Origin: Alphaproteobacteria bacterium
GTDB lineage: Bacteria; Pseudomonadota; Alphaproteobacteria; Micropepsales; Micropepsaceae
Length of the DNA: 64,000 nt
Assembly: GCA_025350465.1 (NCBI GenBank)
Contig: JANXXU010000016.1
Location: 62,001-126,000, forward strand
Direction: 5' to 3'
In this document: positions 7,895-16,774 of the stretch, piece by piece
Layout of the letters: each line of letters starts with the position of its first letter
Numbering within the stretch: the stretch's first letter is position 1
The notes under the pieces: model-generated
The model's input: only the letters and a program-made list of their open reading frames with translations
Database searches by the model: none
Told to the model about the DNA's origin: nothing
Made by a program: the position numbers and the translations under genes

Positions 7895-9022
7895 TTAATG
7901 GGGTCTCTCTCTAATGAGAGCGGTCAATTGACTCGTGCTCCAGGCGTTGTCGACCGTTTGCGTGGGTGCGGCGACCGTGGCCTGGAAACCAGTCGGATAG
8001 AATTTTACTGACATCTGAATATATTGGTCCGCTCGGCGAAGGAACGTCTCGCGTTTTTCGGCCTCGATCGTCTGGTCGATGCTTAATCGATAAAAAATGC
8101 TGGCAATCAGATGTGCGACCCAGCCGGTGCGCTGGCGGCAGAATCCTTCTGCGCTTTCGTAACAGAATTTCGCGTCGAACCGGTCGGACGCGAGAACCTG
8201 TACATTCCTCGGATCGTCCGCATAACGGACAAGCCAATCGATCGCGCGGTAGAGATCGCGATTGGGGCGCATGATGCGCTGTAGCTCCCCTTCGAAATAG
8301 AGCGTGTGGCCGCTGGACGCGGACAAGCCCGCAAGCGACTCCAGCGCCTTATCGGCCTTGTCGAAGGCACCGTTATTTATGTCTGTGTGGATTTGTTCAG
8401 CTAGTGCGATCACTTGACCGTCGCGTTCGCTTGGCGACGACAGTTTGCCGCCGATTGTCCATACGAGCATGCTGACGACGATCGCCAGAAAGCCGGCGCC
8501 GCCGGCGACCATCCATTTCCGCGCGCGCCAAGCGCCAGTGGCACGACTGCGTCGCGGACTTGAGAGCGTCGATGCCATGTCGGCCAGGGCCGGACCCTGT
8601 AGGCTCTTGATTGTTTCGACGAGGCTCTCGATGTGCGCCGCCAGAGGTGGCGTGAGTGCATCAAGCCAATGGAGGTTGCCGAGAAAGAATTCAAGCTTGC
8701 TGGAGGGTCCCACGTTCTCGATGCGAAACGGCAATATCGGCATCTCGCGATTGGCGGCGCGTTCGATCTCCCTGCGCACCTGAGACGACTGGTTGGCGTT
8801 TTCGGAGAAAATCAGGACCATCAATCGGCATCGATTAATCCCAATCATGATACCCTCGGCCCATTCGGTGCCGGGGTCGATGTCACGTGGCGCAATCCAG
8901 CAGCGGATGCCAGCGAATTCAATGCCTGCGCACACGGCGTCCGCCGTGAGCTTGTCCTTGTGCGAATAGCTGATGAACACGTCCAAGGTGATGCTTCCCC
9001 CGCCGGAGCAATCCAGCCCCAC
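7895..9022 (-). CDS. TIR-domain protein with transmembrane helix
   Basis: A 375-residue protein. Residues ~14-130 form a TIR domain: DVFISYSHKDK opens the first strand, RCWIAPRDIDPGTEW is the box-2-like loop, and CRLMVLIFSENANQSSQVRREIE contains the helix with conserved Glu expected in the NAD-hydrolysing pocket. A single membrane helix follows (about 170-192), then ~180 helical residues on the far side, with two or three Cys and repeats resembling TPR helices. Bacterial TIR proteins often act in NAD depletion or signalling. This one is tethered to the membrane with a probable periplasmic sensor-like tail. It starts with GTG, 105 bp inside the right 49-bp repeat. Confidence 0.82.
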   Translation of the reverse strand: MGLDCSGGGSITLDVFISYSHKDKLTADAVCAGIEFAGIRCWIAPRDIDPGTEWAEGIMIGINRCRLMVLIFSENANQSSQVRREIERAANREMPILPFRIENVGPSSKLEFFLGNLHWLDALTPPLAAHIESLVETIKSLQGPALADMASTLSSPRRSRATGAWRARKWMVAGGAGFLAIVVSMLVWTIGGKLSSPSERDGQVIALAEQIHTDINNGAFDKADKALESLAGLSASSGHTLYFEGELQRIMRPNRDLYRAIDWLVRYADDPRNVQVLASDRFDAKFCYESAEGFCRQRTGWVAHLIASIFYRLSIDQTIEAEKRETFLRRADQYIQMSVKFYPTGFQATVAAPTQTVDNAWSTSQLTALIRERPH

Positions 9023-9126
9023 AGCAATTAGCCAAGCGGCGTCATCGTTTCAATCCGGGCGTTCCCATGTTGCGGTCAACCGTCGGCGCATGTCCGCGGA
9101 TTTAGGCGTCTGACGCCATCGATACT

Positions 9127-9175
9127 CCTTCTTGCGTTCTGTCACCGCCAATTTAGGCTCAGCGTTGACGAACTC
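9127..9175. repeat. 49-bp direct repeat, right copy, next to TIR gene
   Basis: Identical to 7807-7855. It lies immediately upstream of the thioesterase start codon, so it may contain or displace that gene's original leader. The bases just beyond each end differ between the copies, which sets the limits at 49 bp. Confidence 0.9.
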
Positions 9176-9183
9176 GAAGAGAT

Positions 9184-9627
9184 GTGAAGCCGCAGATGAA
9201 AACAGTAACCGTGGAGACCGGCGAATTCGCCGGCTGGACCTACTGGCCCGACGAGCCGTTCGAGGCGCAGACCGCGGGCCCTTTTTTCTTTCGCGAGGAC
9301 GCGAAGGGTCCTGTTGCCGCGTTCCGCGCCGAGCGCAAGCATATGAACGGCGCCGGCATTATGCACGGCGGCGCGTTGATGACCTTCGCGGACTTCGCCT
9401 TGTTCGGCATCGCGCTCCACACGATAGAGGACGGCGGCTACGGCCTGACTGTTGCATTCACGTCGGAGTTCCTCGACGGGCCAAAGGAAGGCGAATACGT
9501 CGAGGCCCGCGGCGAGGTGCTGCGCGCCGGCGGCAGTTTGGTATTCGCGCGCGGCCTCGTCACAGCTGACGGCCGCCCATGCCTCAACTTCTCGGGCACG
9601 ATCAAACGGGTCAGGCCAAAAGGATAG
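9184..9627 (+). CDS. PaaI-like hotdog-fold thioesterase
   Basis: A 147-residue single hotdog domain. The conserved segment MNGAGIMHGGALMTFADFALFG near residue 55 is the HGG(A) active-site region of PaaI/YbgC-like acyl-CoA thioesterases, with the Asp on the central helix. The probable reaction is hydrolysis of an acyl- or aryl-acyl-CoA. GTG 9184 or ATG 9196 may be the start; neither has a strong ribosome-binding site, possibly because the 49-bp repeat has replaced the leader. Confidence 0.8.
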   Translation: MKPQMKTVTVETGEFAGWTYWPDEPFEAQTAGPFFFREDAKGPVAAFRAERKHMNGAGIMHGGALMTFADFALFGIALHTIEDGGYGLTVAFTSEFLDGPKEGEYVEARGEVLRAGGSLVFARGLVTADGRPCLNFSGTIKRVRPKG

Positions 9628-9753
9628 TGTCGGCTGAGGGCCAGGAGCGGCTTCGAAACAGTCCGCATCCGCATGAGAGTTCAACCCCTCCTACTATTTG
9701 GTAGTAACCTGCCTTACGGTGCCCCGCCGCGAGTCTCGCGGTGGGAGAAAACA

Positions 9754-10218
9754 ATGGGAAAATTATTGGCATCGATAGCGCTCTTGCTTGCGTCGACGAC
9801 GATGGCGAGCGCGGAGTCTTTTACGTTCACATCGACGGCGACGACCGCGAACCAGGTCGGCGGGCCCGTTGCCGGCGGCAAACCGGTCGGCGCCTCGTTC
9901 TCGACCGGTGAAAGCACCACGATCTTTGCTTCCGGCAAGAAGGCGACGTCCAAATTGCAATGCGCCAATTGGTCGGCGCAGCCGGGCCAGCTCTTTACCT
10001 CGCTCGGCTTTTGCACGGCCGATGACGGGACGAGCAAATACACGGTCGCCTTTTCCTGCCAGGCGATGGACGAGAAAAATACGGTTGCCGATTGTTGGGG
10101 CCGTCTGACCGGCGTATCGGGCGCCTATCAAGGCAAGGCCGGTACCGCGTCATGGCACGGAACGCAGAACGCCGACGGCAAATCCGGCGCGGCCTCCGGC
10201 CAAGGCGCTTGGAACTAA
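9754..10218 (+). CDS. Small secreted protein, unknown
   Basis: 154 residues, signal peptide about 1-22 (ASIALLLASTTMASA). The mature part is Gly/Ser/Thr-rich with several Cys and no recognised domain. ATG 9754 is chosen because GGGAGA lies 5-10 bases upstream and the signal peptide begins there. A hairpin (CCGCGAG-T-CTCGCGG) sits directly before the ribosome-binding site. Confidence 0.62.
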   Translation: MGKLLASIALLLASTTMASAESFTFTSTATTANQVGGPVAGGKPVGASFSTGESTTIFASGKKATSKLQCANWSAQPGQLFTSLGFCTADDGTSKYTVAFSCQAMDEKNTVADCWGRLTGVSGAYQGKAGTASWHGTQNADGKSGAASGQGAWN

Positions 10219-10228
10219 GACGTACGAT

Positions 10229-10257
10229 CGGGCGCGCGACAATGATCGTGCGCCCGG
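10229..10257 (+). terminator. Hairpin between two secreted-protein genes
   Basis: CGGGCGC and GCGCCCG pair as the outer arms, with CGA/TCG further in. It lies between the stop at 10218 and the next start at 10295. There is no T run after it, so it may be an intercistronic processing or attenuation structure rather than a full terminator. Confidence 0.35.
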
Positions 10258-10294
10258 CGCTTGCCTTCATTGATCTCAAAAAAAGGAAAACAAT

Positions 10295-10747
10295 ATGAGA
10301 AGAACAGCGCTCGCATGCGCGCTCGTTGCGTTCGCGGCCGGTCCGGCTTTCGCGACCGACGAAGCCGACGTCAAGGCGACGGTGACGCGGTACAACGATC
10401 ATTTCAACAAAGGCGAGACCAAGGAGCTCGTCGCCCTTTGCACCGCGCAAACCACCATCATCGACGACTTCGCGCCGCATTCCTGGCAAGGCGCCGCGAC
10501 CTGCGCCGATTGGTCGGCAGCACTCGCCGCCTCCGACAAAGCGGCCGGCATCACCAACGAGAAGGTGACCCTCGGCAAGCCATGGCACGTCGCCGTCACC
10601 GGCGATCGCGCTTACGCCGTCTATCCGACGCATTATTCCTACAGACTCAAGGGCAAGCCCGTCACCGAACAAGGCGTCTGGACGTTCGCGCTGCAGAAGA
10701 GCGCCGACGGCTGGCGCGTCGCCGGTTGGGCGTGGGCGCAGCATTAG
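10295..10747 (+). CDS. Secreted SnoaL/NTF2-like protein
   Basis: 150 residues: signal peptide ~1-20 (ALACALVAFAAGPAFA), then an NTF2-like cone fold. Typical signs are the opening helix with DVKATVTRYNDHFNKGE and the closing strands WTFALQKSADGWRVAGWAWAQ. Such domains bind or turn over small molecules; nothing shows which one here. The stop codon overlaps the convergent transporter stop by four bases. Confidence 0.7.
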   Translation: MRRTALACALVAFAAGPAFATDEADVKATVTRYNDHFNKGETKELVALCTAQTTIIDDFAPHSWQGAATCADWSAALAASDKAAGITNEKVTLGKPWHVAVTGDRAYAVYPTHYSYRLKGKPVTEQGVWTFALQKSADGWRVAGWAWAQH

Positions 10748-11355
10748 CCCTCGCTCGGCAAGAGCTCGTGCAAGCTTGAATAAAGAATGAACAATCCGAT
10801 CGCTGTGAAGAGGAACACGCTCATCCATTTCAGCAACTGAGGCGTAAGGAACTTCGCGGCACTGGTCCCGGCGAATGCAGCCATGACCGTAACGGTCCAC
10901 AACGCCAGTATGGCTCCAACGCCAACCGAAACCGGGCTCCCGGTGTGAGCAACCAGCGCTGCGGTGGCCAACTGCGTAAGGTCGCCCCACTCTGCTGCGA
11001 ATATCACCAAGAAGCTGACCAACCAGATCGGCCGGTGCGCTTTGCCTTGCGCAATGCGTTCGCGTTCCTTTTCTCCCTCGTCGCCTTCATCGCGACGGTA
11101 GGCGAGCACGGCGAACGCAAGGAAACCCAGACCGGATGCAACTTTGATCGGCGTCTCCGGCAATAGAGTGAGCACGCTACCCGCCGCGACCGCGACAAGC
11201 GTCTGTATGGCAAACGCTAGCCAAGCGCCGGCAATGACGTCCCTTGCCCGATACCTGGTGGCGAGAATCAACGCGGCGAGCGCAGTCTTATCGGGTAGCT
11301 CCGCGACGAAAATAATTCCAAACGTTGAAAGAATGATGGGCAAGGAAAGCATCAT
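10744..11355 (-). CDS. TMEM165/GDT1 family cation transporter
   Basis: 203 residues, six hydrophobic helices in two halves. Each half has the family signature region: VAELPDKTALAAL at residues ~17-29 and AAEWGDLTQLATAAL at ~120-134 (the E-x-G-D-K/R-T/S motif, slightly divergent in both). The GDT1/UPF0016 family moves Mn2+ or Ca2+ across membranes in exchange for protons, so Mn2+ efflux is the likely job. I looked upstream for a yybP-ykoY manganese riboswitch and did not see a convincing one. Confidence 0.85.
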   Translation of the reverse strand: MMLSLPIILSTFGIIFVAELPDKTALAALILATRYRARDVIAGAWLAFAIQTLVAVAAGSVLTLLPETPIKVASGLGFLAFAVLAYRRDEGDEGEKERERIAQGKAHRPIWLVSFLVIFAAEWGDLTQLATAALVAHTGSPVSVGVGAILALWTVTVMAAFAGTSAAKFLTPQLLKWMSVFLFTAIGLFILYSSLHELLPSEG

Positions 11356-11542
11356 ACACTCGCGAATCGGAGAGATTTTCCCTCAGCCTATGACGAAAGC
11401 GATCCGGGCCAACCGCGCCGTTTGCAACGCAGTAACGGGTTGAGAAATGCACCGCCGCGCGATGTCCCGCCCGATCAGCGCCTTGAACCGGGCCGGCACT
11501 AGCGCCGTCGCTTGCGTCTTGCCGGCCGCGAAGCCCGCGGCC

Positions 11543-11794
11543 TTAGGCGAAGCGTCCGGCCGAGCCGCGGCGGAACCAAATGTGTTTCGGCCGTTCGGGA
11601 AAGTGCAGGGCGCCGATCCACACGGCGAGCCCGGCCGCCGCGCTCGCGATATCGCGGCCATGGATGGAGAGCGCGTTCCACGCGCCCACGCCCGTGAACC
11701 AGATGGCATTGAACTCGGGCCGCGCGATCGGCAGTCCCACCCACACGGCCGCGGCCAAGCCGACGGCCAGCATCAAAGCTGAAAACTTACCCAT
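11543..11794 (-). CDS. Small membrane protein, unknown
   Basis: 83 residues with two hydrophobic segments (ALMLAVGLAAAVWVGLPIA and IASAAAGLAVWIGALHF) and a basic tail. The ATG at 11794 has a strong GGGAGGGG site just upstream. No family recognised. It reads in the same direction as the upstream signal peptidase operon but is separated from it by a palindromic repeat element. Confidence 0.55.
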   Translation of the reverse strand: MGKFSALMLAVGLAAAVWVGLPIARPEFNAIWFTGVGAWNALSIHGRDIASAAAGLAVWIGALHFPERPKHIWFRRGSAGRFA

Positions 11795-11865
11795 TGGGCG
11801 CCCCTCCCACATATGAAGGAGAGGCCGAACGCACTGCACAGTCAACAGAATCCGCAAGAGTATCT

Positions 11866-12088
11866 ATCTTCCCCCCCGCTTGAGGGGGCCGTCTTCGCTG
11901 AAGCTACGCCGGCCTTGTGCGCGCAATTCGCCCGCCGAAGCATTTTGCGGAGGCGGGAAGGTGGATGCCGGCGCGCTCACGCGACGGCAGACGGAAGGGG
12001 GGACAGCGCTTGCGAGTCTGTCCCCCCTTCCGTCTCGCCGCTCACTGACGTTCGCGTCGATCCACCTTCCCCCGCAAGGGGGGAAGAT
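11866..12088. repeat. Palindromic repeat element, copy A
   Basis: About 222 bp ending in inverted repeats (ATCTTCCCCCC at left, GGGGGGAAGAT at right). At its centre is a perfect 17-bp inverted repeat: arms 11990-12006 and 12018-12034, GACGGAAGGGGGGACAG and its complement. The same central hairpin, flanking motif (CGCCGCT...CTGACG) and ends recur at 26922-27075, and half of it at 26299-26350. It looks like a non-coding mobile repeat (MITE- or REP-like). The middle part (11890-11970) is absent from copy B. Confidence 0.75.
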
Positions 12089-12165
12089 ATTGATGTGCGC
12101 ATGTTGTCGGCCACTGATCGCAGCGCTCGCAGTCTTCGCGGCCGGGGCGGCGAGCGTCGCGCTCG

Positions 12166-12948
12166 TCAGTCGATGGATTTGAAGAAGCGCTCGTAGCGGA
12201 TCGCCCACGGCCACTTCCAGATTTCCCAGATCCCCGCCTTGCAATTGTATTCGTCGTAACAAATCGGCGAGAAGAAAACGAACTGGGCTTTGCCGATCAA
12301 GTTTTCTTCCGGAACGAAACCGACGCCGGAATAGCTGTCGCGGCTGTCTGAGGAGTCGTCGCGGTTGTCGCCCATCATGAAATAGTGGCCGGCCGGCACG
12401 ACGAATTCCGCCGTGTCGTTGAGCGGCCCCTTCGGGTTGCAGGCGAGGATGTCGTGCGCGACGCCGCCCGGCAGCGTTTCCCGGTAGCGCGGCACCGGCT
12501 GTTGGATCGGGCAATCGGAGTCTTCCTCCGCGAACGGCTCCGCCTTTTCCAGTTTGACCGGTTCGCCGTTGATATGCAGCACGCCGGCGATCATTTGGAT
12601 GCGGTCGCCGGGCAGGCCGATCAGCCGTTTGATGTAGTCGACTTGCAGGTCCGAAGGTTTGCGAAAGACGACGACGTCGCCGCGCTCGGGTTGAATTGAA
12701 AAGATGCGGCCCGAAAACGGCGCCAGCGACCACGGAAAAGAGTGGCGCGAATAGCCGTAGGAATATTTGGTGACGAGGATGTAGTCGCCGACGAGCAGCG
12801 TATCTTTCATCGAACTCGACGGAATATTGAACGGCTGGAACAAAAACGTGCGGATGAAAAAGGCGATCGCAAGGGCATAGACGATGGTTTTGACCGCCTC
12901 GATCAGCGCCGGCGAACGCCACCACGGGCGCGGCGATTCGGCGTCCAT
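12166..12948 (-). CDS. lepB: Signal peptidase I
   Basis: 260 residues. One N-terminal membrane helix (AVKTIVYALAIAFFIRTFLF, ~14-33), then NIPSSSMKDTLLVGDYILV with the nucleophilic Ser (box B), GDVVVFRKPSD (box C), VDYIKRLIGLPGD with the general-base Lys (box D) and FMMGDNRDDSSDSR (box E). It removes signal peptides from exported proteins at the periplasmic face. The long insertion between boxes D and E with two Cys is common in alphaproteobacterial enzymes. Adjacent upstream in the same direction is the C-terminal processing protease gene, 27 bp away. Confidence 0.93.
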   Translation of the reverse strand: MDAESPRPWWRSPALIEAVKTIVYALAIAFFIRTFLFQPFNIPSSSMKDTLLVGDYILVTKYSYGYSRHSFPWSLAPFSGRIFSIQPERGDVVVFRKPSDLQVDYIKRLIGLPGDRIQMIAGVLHINGEPVKLEKAEPFAEEDSDCPIQQPVPRYRETLPGGVAHDILACNPKGPLNDTAEFVVPAGHYFMMGDNRDDSSDSRDSYSGVGFVPEENLIGKAQFVFFSPICYDEYNCKAGIWEIWKWPWAIRYERFFKSID

Positions 12949-12975
12949 TCTTATCCCCCTCGTGAACCCGTTGGT

Positions 12976-14319
12976 TCAGTTCGGCGCTTGCGCCGGCGGT
13001 GACGTTGCAATGGCGCTCGACACGACCTCCTGTCCGCGCAGCAGGCGTTCGGCATAGGTCAGCTGGAAGTCGTCGAACTTCTCGCCGGGTCTGGGCTTCA
13101 CCACGGGTCCGACGTGGGGCTTGGCTTGCGCGCCTTCGCTTTCGAAATGCTTGGGCAGGTCCGCCTCGGAGCGAATGTCGCCGGGGTTGGCCGAAGGCGG
13201 CGGTTCGGCCGTTTGCTCGACCTGAATATCGGGATCGATGCCGGTCGCCTGAATCGAACGGCCGGAGGGCGTGTAGTACTTCGCCGTCGTCAAACGCAGC
13301 GCGCCGTCGCTGCCGCCGGAAAGCGGGATCACCGTCTGCACCGAGCCTTTGCCGAACGAGCGCGTGCCGATGAGCCGCGCGCGCCTGTGGTCCTGGAGCG
13401 CACCGGCGACGATTTCGGACGCCGAGGCCGAGCCTTCGTTGATCAGCACGACCAGCGGCGCGCCCGGCAGAAGCTCGCCGGCGCGCGCATTGTAACGTTG
13501 GATGTCGGCGGCTTTGCGCCCGCGCGTCGAAACGATTTCACCCTGTTCGAGGAAGGCATCCGATACCGCGATCGCTTGATCGAGCAAGCCGCCCGGGTTG
13601 TTGCGCAGGTCGAGCACGATGCCCTTCAAGCGCCGCCCGATCTGCTTCTTGGCCTGATCGATCGCGCGCTCCAAACCTTCCTCGGTTTGCTCGTTGAAAA
13701 TGGTGAGGCGGATATAGGCGATGTCGTTGTCGGCGCGGAAGCGCACGCTGTCGACGCGGATGATGGCGCGCGTCAGCGTCAATTCGATCGGCTTCTTCTC
13801 GCCTTTGCGCATGATGGTGATCCGCAGCTGGCTGTTCGCCGGTCCGCGCATCTTGTCGACCGCCTCGCTCAGCGTCAGACCTTGGATCGATTTGCCGTCG
13901 ATCGTGGTGATCAGATCGCCGGCCTTGACGCCGGCCAGCGCGGCCGGCGTCCCGTCCATCGGCGAGATGACCTTGACGAGGCCGTTATCCATCGTCACCT
14001 CGAGCCCGACCCCGCCGAACTCGCCGCGCGTGGTGGTTTGCATGTCGGCGAATTCCTTCGCATTCATGTAGCTCGAGTGCGGATCGAGCGAGGCGAGCAT
14101 GCCGTTGATCGCGTTTTCGACGAGCGCGTTGTCTGGAACCTCGCGCACATAGTCGTTCTTCACGCGCTCGAAGACGTCGCCGAACAAATTGAGCTGGCGA
14201 TAGGTATCGCTGCTAGCTACCCCGCGCGTCATCGGCGCGGCAAAAATTATCGCCGCAACGAAGCCGATCGCGCCCGCAAGAATCGCCAGTTGGATTTTGC
14301 TCAACGGTAGCCGGTTCAC
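12976..14319 (-). CDS. ctpA: C-terminal processing peptidase (S41)
   Basis: 447 residues: N-terminal signal anchor (~8-30), a PDZ domain (~90-170, with VGLEVTMDNGLVKVISPMDG), and the S41 catalytic core with SASASEIVAGALQDH (nucleophilic Ser) and FGKGSVQT (Lys base). It cleaves C-terminal tails of periplasmic proteins and cell-wall enzymes. It forms a probable operon with lepB downstream and the EF-hand lipoprotein gene upstream. Confidence 0.92.
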   Translation of the reverse strand: MNRLPLSKIQLAILAGAIGFVAAIIFAAPMTRGVASSDTYRQLNLFGDVFERVKNDYVREVPDNALVENAINGMLASLDPHSSYMNAKEFADMQTTTRGEFGGVGLEVTMDNGLVKVISPMDGTPAALAGVKAGDLITTIDGKSIQGLTLSEAVDKMRGPANSQLRITIMRKGEKKPIELTLTRAIIRVDSVRFRADNDIAYIRLTIFNEQTEEGLERAIDQAKKQIGRRLKGIVLDLRNNPGGLLDQAIAVSDAFLEQGEIVSTRGRKAADIQRYNARAGELLPGAPLVVLINEGSASASEIVAGALQDHRRARLIGTRSFGKGSVQTVIPLSGGSDGALRLTTAKYYTPSGRSIQATGIDPDIQVEQTAEPPPSANPGDIRSEADLPKHFESEGAQAKPHVGPVVKPRPGEKFDDFQLTYAERLLRGQEVVSSAIATSPPAQAPN

Positions 14320-14355
14320 CTCAGTCGCGCTCCTGCCGTGGATGTTGCGTCAAAC

Positions 14356-14913
14356 TCAATAACCGCCGCCGCCGCCGGGTTTGGGCTTGCTCGTCCCTTG
14401 CGGTTTGTCTCCGCCCGGCTCGGGCCGCGGCGGCGCAACGTTCGGGCTGCGCCCCATCTCGACCTTCGTGACCGTGCCTTGGTTGTGGATATCGCACAGG
14501 TCGAACATCGTGCGCCAGCCGCCGGCGTATTCCTGAAAGTCGACCTTGCCGTCGCCGTTCCAGTCCATGACCGGCGAGGCGCCCACATTCAGGGAACGCA
14601 AATACTCGTTGACCGGTTCCACCTCGGCCTGACTAAGGGCGCCGTTGCCGTCTTTATCCCACTTCTTGAAGTCGGCCTTGAGACCGGTCTCGAGCTCGGC
14701 CCGCGTGAGGCTGCCATCCGGATTTGACACCAGCGGCGAGAGCCTCGCGCAATCCGAATTGGGCCGCGATGCGGATGCGGTCTGGCGCACCACCGGCGCG
14801 GGGGCGTCGCCGCCGCCGAACATCCCACACCCTTGCAGCAGCGGCGCGCAAAAGGCGACGACGATCGCGACGTTGGCGATTCCCGGCAACTTGACTTGGA
14901 CGCGGCTCATCAT
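14356..14913 (-). CDS. EF-hand lipoprotein
   Basis: 185 residues. A lipobox LQGC near residue 29 predicts a lipid-anchored protein. Three EF-hand loops follow: a degenerate NPDGSLTRAE, DKDGNGALSQAE and DWNGDGKVDFQE, so it should bind Ca2+. The tail is rich in Pro and Gly and ends GGGGGY. It sits 36 bp upstream of ctpA in the same direction and may be co-transcribed; a Ca2+-responsive envelope function is an inference. Confidence 0.78.
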   Translation of the reverse strand: MMSRVQVKLPGIANVAIVVAFCAPLLQGCGMFGGGDAPAPVVRQTASASRPNSDCARLSPLVSNPDGSLTRAELETGLKADFKKWDKDGNGALSQAEVEPVNEYLRSLNVGASPVMDWNGDGKVDFQEYAGGWRTMFDLCDIHNQGTVTKVEMGRSPNVAPPRPEPGGDKPQGTSKPKPGGGGGY

Positions 14914-15195
14914 CTTTTCCCCGGACGCTGGAACATGGCGTCAGCTTAGCATCAACGTACGGTCGTGCTCACCGCAAGTTGAACATTGCTCATTTGTAAG
15001 GCGTGGGCAAGTTGAACGACAATGGGCCGTGGCGGCTCAGGCGTGTTCCGTACACGGATAAAACGCGGGGGCGATTCTGCCGGCTCGTTTTACCGCAGAG
15101 GCTCATTCCCCGAGTGTCCGAATGCATACGGCGGCCTAATTCATCAAACCCGCACGAAGGCGCCGCAGCGACGGGCAGCCGCACCAACTGCGTGA

Positions 15196-16509
15196 TCACA
15201 TCGGCTTTGGGCACCTCGCGCCCGGCGGACATCTTGGTATCGGCGCGGGATGTATCGGCGTCTGCGCATCGGGGTAATAGACCATGACGTAGAGAGTTTT
15301 CGTCTGCAAATCCGTTCCTTGAAAGCCGTCGCCGAAATTGAAGCTCCACCCATAGTTCGGCTCCGGCAACGGCTTGGTCGTCGAACAGATGTTTTGGCCG
15401 GCGTCTCCGTTGCAAGACCAATAGAGATAGGGCTGGAAATTGTGGAACGCCCCGACTTTGACGTCGGGGACCGGCGTGACGAGCTGGCCTTCGCTGAGGT
15501 GCAGCTGGTTGTAATACAATTCGCCCAGCGGGTTTCCCGCGCAGCCGGCGACCGGGCTGGCGCTGCCGCAATGCGCCTTTGCGATTGGCGGCAATGCCCA
15601 TTTCTCGTGCCCGCCATAGCCGTGGACGTTCATCTGTTGGACCCAGGAAAGCGCGGACGTGTGCGTCATCCCGCCGGTCGGGCTGAAGGTCGCGACGCCG
15701 TTGGAGTCCTTGAGGGCGAGACCGAACTTTTCGCTCGCCGCCAGATTGGCGTCCGCCGGCCAGGTGACGCAGCTGACGGGATCATAAACGGTCTTGCCGT
15801 CGGAGCTGAGTTGCAACCCGCCGCCGGCAGCGGCCGGCGGGCAGGGCCGTGGTCCGGCAACCATCGGCAACGCGTAGAAATAATTTTGATCGACATTGCT
15901 GCCTTGGAATCCGTTGTTGAACGAAAACGTATCGAAGCCGTTCTTGTTTTTCCCGGCGGCCTCCGCGGTCCAATAAATATTGGGCTGAAAATTCTTGAAC
16001 GGGCCGACGCGGTTGCCGGAGATCCCAACGACCGAGCGCGGCCAGGAATAATGGAGTGAGTTGGCATAGAGCGACCCCAGCCCGCTCAGTGTGCAGTTGT
16101 AGCCGAAGTTGTTGTCCTTGCGGCTGTTGCACCCCTTGTCGACCTTGGGCGATGTCGGCAGCGTCCAATTGTTGTGGCCCCGATAATTGCGCGCGTTCAT
16201 CGCTTTGACCCACGCGATCGCGGTTTGGTAATCCATCGAGCCGCTGTGGTTGATGTTTGGAACTTGGAACGTCTCCTTCGCGGCGAGGTTGGCGTCCGTC
16301 AACCACGTCACCTTGAAGATGTCGTCGTGCACGGTTTCACCGCTTGGCCCGACCTGCGCTGGCGGAGACGGTTGTTGCGATTCCGTTCGGCGCGCCGCGC
16401 GATCGCCGCGATGGCCGGCGAAAGCGGGGGCACTCAAGACCAAAGAAGATCCGAACGAGACGGCGATCGCCACGGCTATGGCCGCGTGCGCATTATTCCT
16501 TGAAAGCAT
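15196..16509 (-). CDS. Secreted protein with two DUF1566-like domains
   Basis: 437 residues with signal peptide (cleavage near SAPAFA). Two related halves can be seen: FKVTWLTDANLAAKETF followed by AIAWVKAMNARNYRGHNNWTLP, and CVTWPADANLAASEKFG followed by ALSWVQQMNVHGYGGHEKWALP. The repeated DANLA...W..LP pattern is that of DUF1566 (Lcl C-terminal) domains, often found in surface or secreted proteins of unknown activity. It stands alone. Confidence 0.68.
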   Translation of the reverse strand: MLSRNNAHAAIAVAIAVSFGSSLVLSAPAFAGHRGDRAARRTESQQPSPPAQVGPSGETVHDDIFKVTWLTDANLAAKETFQVPNINHSGSMDYQTAIAWVKAMNARNYRGHNNWTLPTSPKVDKGCNSRKDNNFGYNCTLSGLGSLYANSLHYSWPRSVVGISGNRVGPFKNFQPNIYWTAEAAGKNKNGFDTFSFNNGFQGSNVDQNYFYALPMVAGPRPCPPAAAGGGLQLSSDGKTVYDPVSCVTWPADANLAASEKFGLALKDSNGVATFSPTGGMTHTSALSWVQQMNVHGYGGHEKWALPPIAKAHCGSASPVAGCAGNPLGELYYNQLHLSEGQLVTPVPDVKVGAFHNFQPYLYWSCNGDAGQNICSTTKPLPEPNYGWSFNFGDGFQGTDLQTKTLYVMVYYPDAQTPIHPAPIPRCPPGARCPKPM

Positions 16510-16774
16510 TCGTTCCTCCGGCGCAAACGCGCGTGAACTTCTGATACTTCATCGCACAATCCCCCTGTGCCGCCTTCAACGCATCCGAAATCGTCTTGGT
16601 GAAAACCGACTGTCGGTGGCGCGTATGGGACACCGCGAATCTGACGCCCGCATGGGAGTCACATGAAATTCCCCCAAGCTTTCGGCAAAGACTCGGCAAC
16701 GAACCGGCAAGGTCGTCCGAAGAGGCCCTTACAGCGAGTTCATGAACCTGTCGCGCGACGGCGTAGGCGCGTGC

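Noticed and set aside
11356-11460. Possible yybP-ykoY manganese riboswitch before the GDT1 transporter
   Set aside because: The leader is short and lacks the conserved GGGGAGUAG-type core and three-way junction; only generic pairing is seen.
11866-12088. Palindromic repeat as an insertion sequence
   Set aside because: No transposase frame inside it; too short, so called a non-autonomous repeat instead.
13114-14310. Rightward 398-residue frame
   Set aside because: Exact antisense of ctpA, a well-supported S41 peptidase gene; typical high-GC shadow.
16493-16699. Leftward 68-residue frame upstream of the DUF1566 gene
   Set aside because: No signal peptide, no family pattern, overlaps the start of a better-supported gene.
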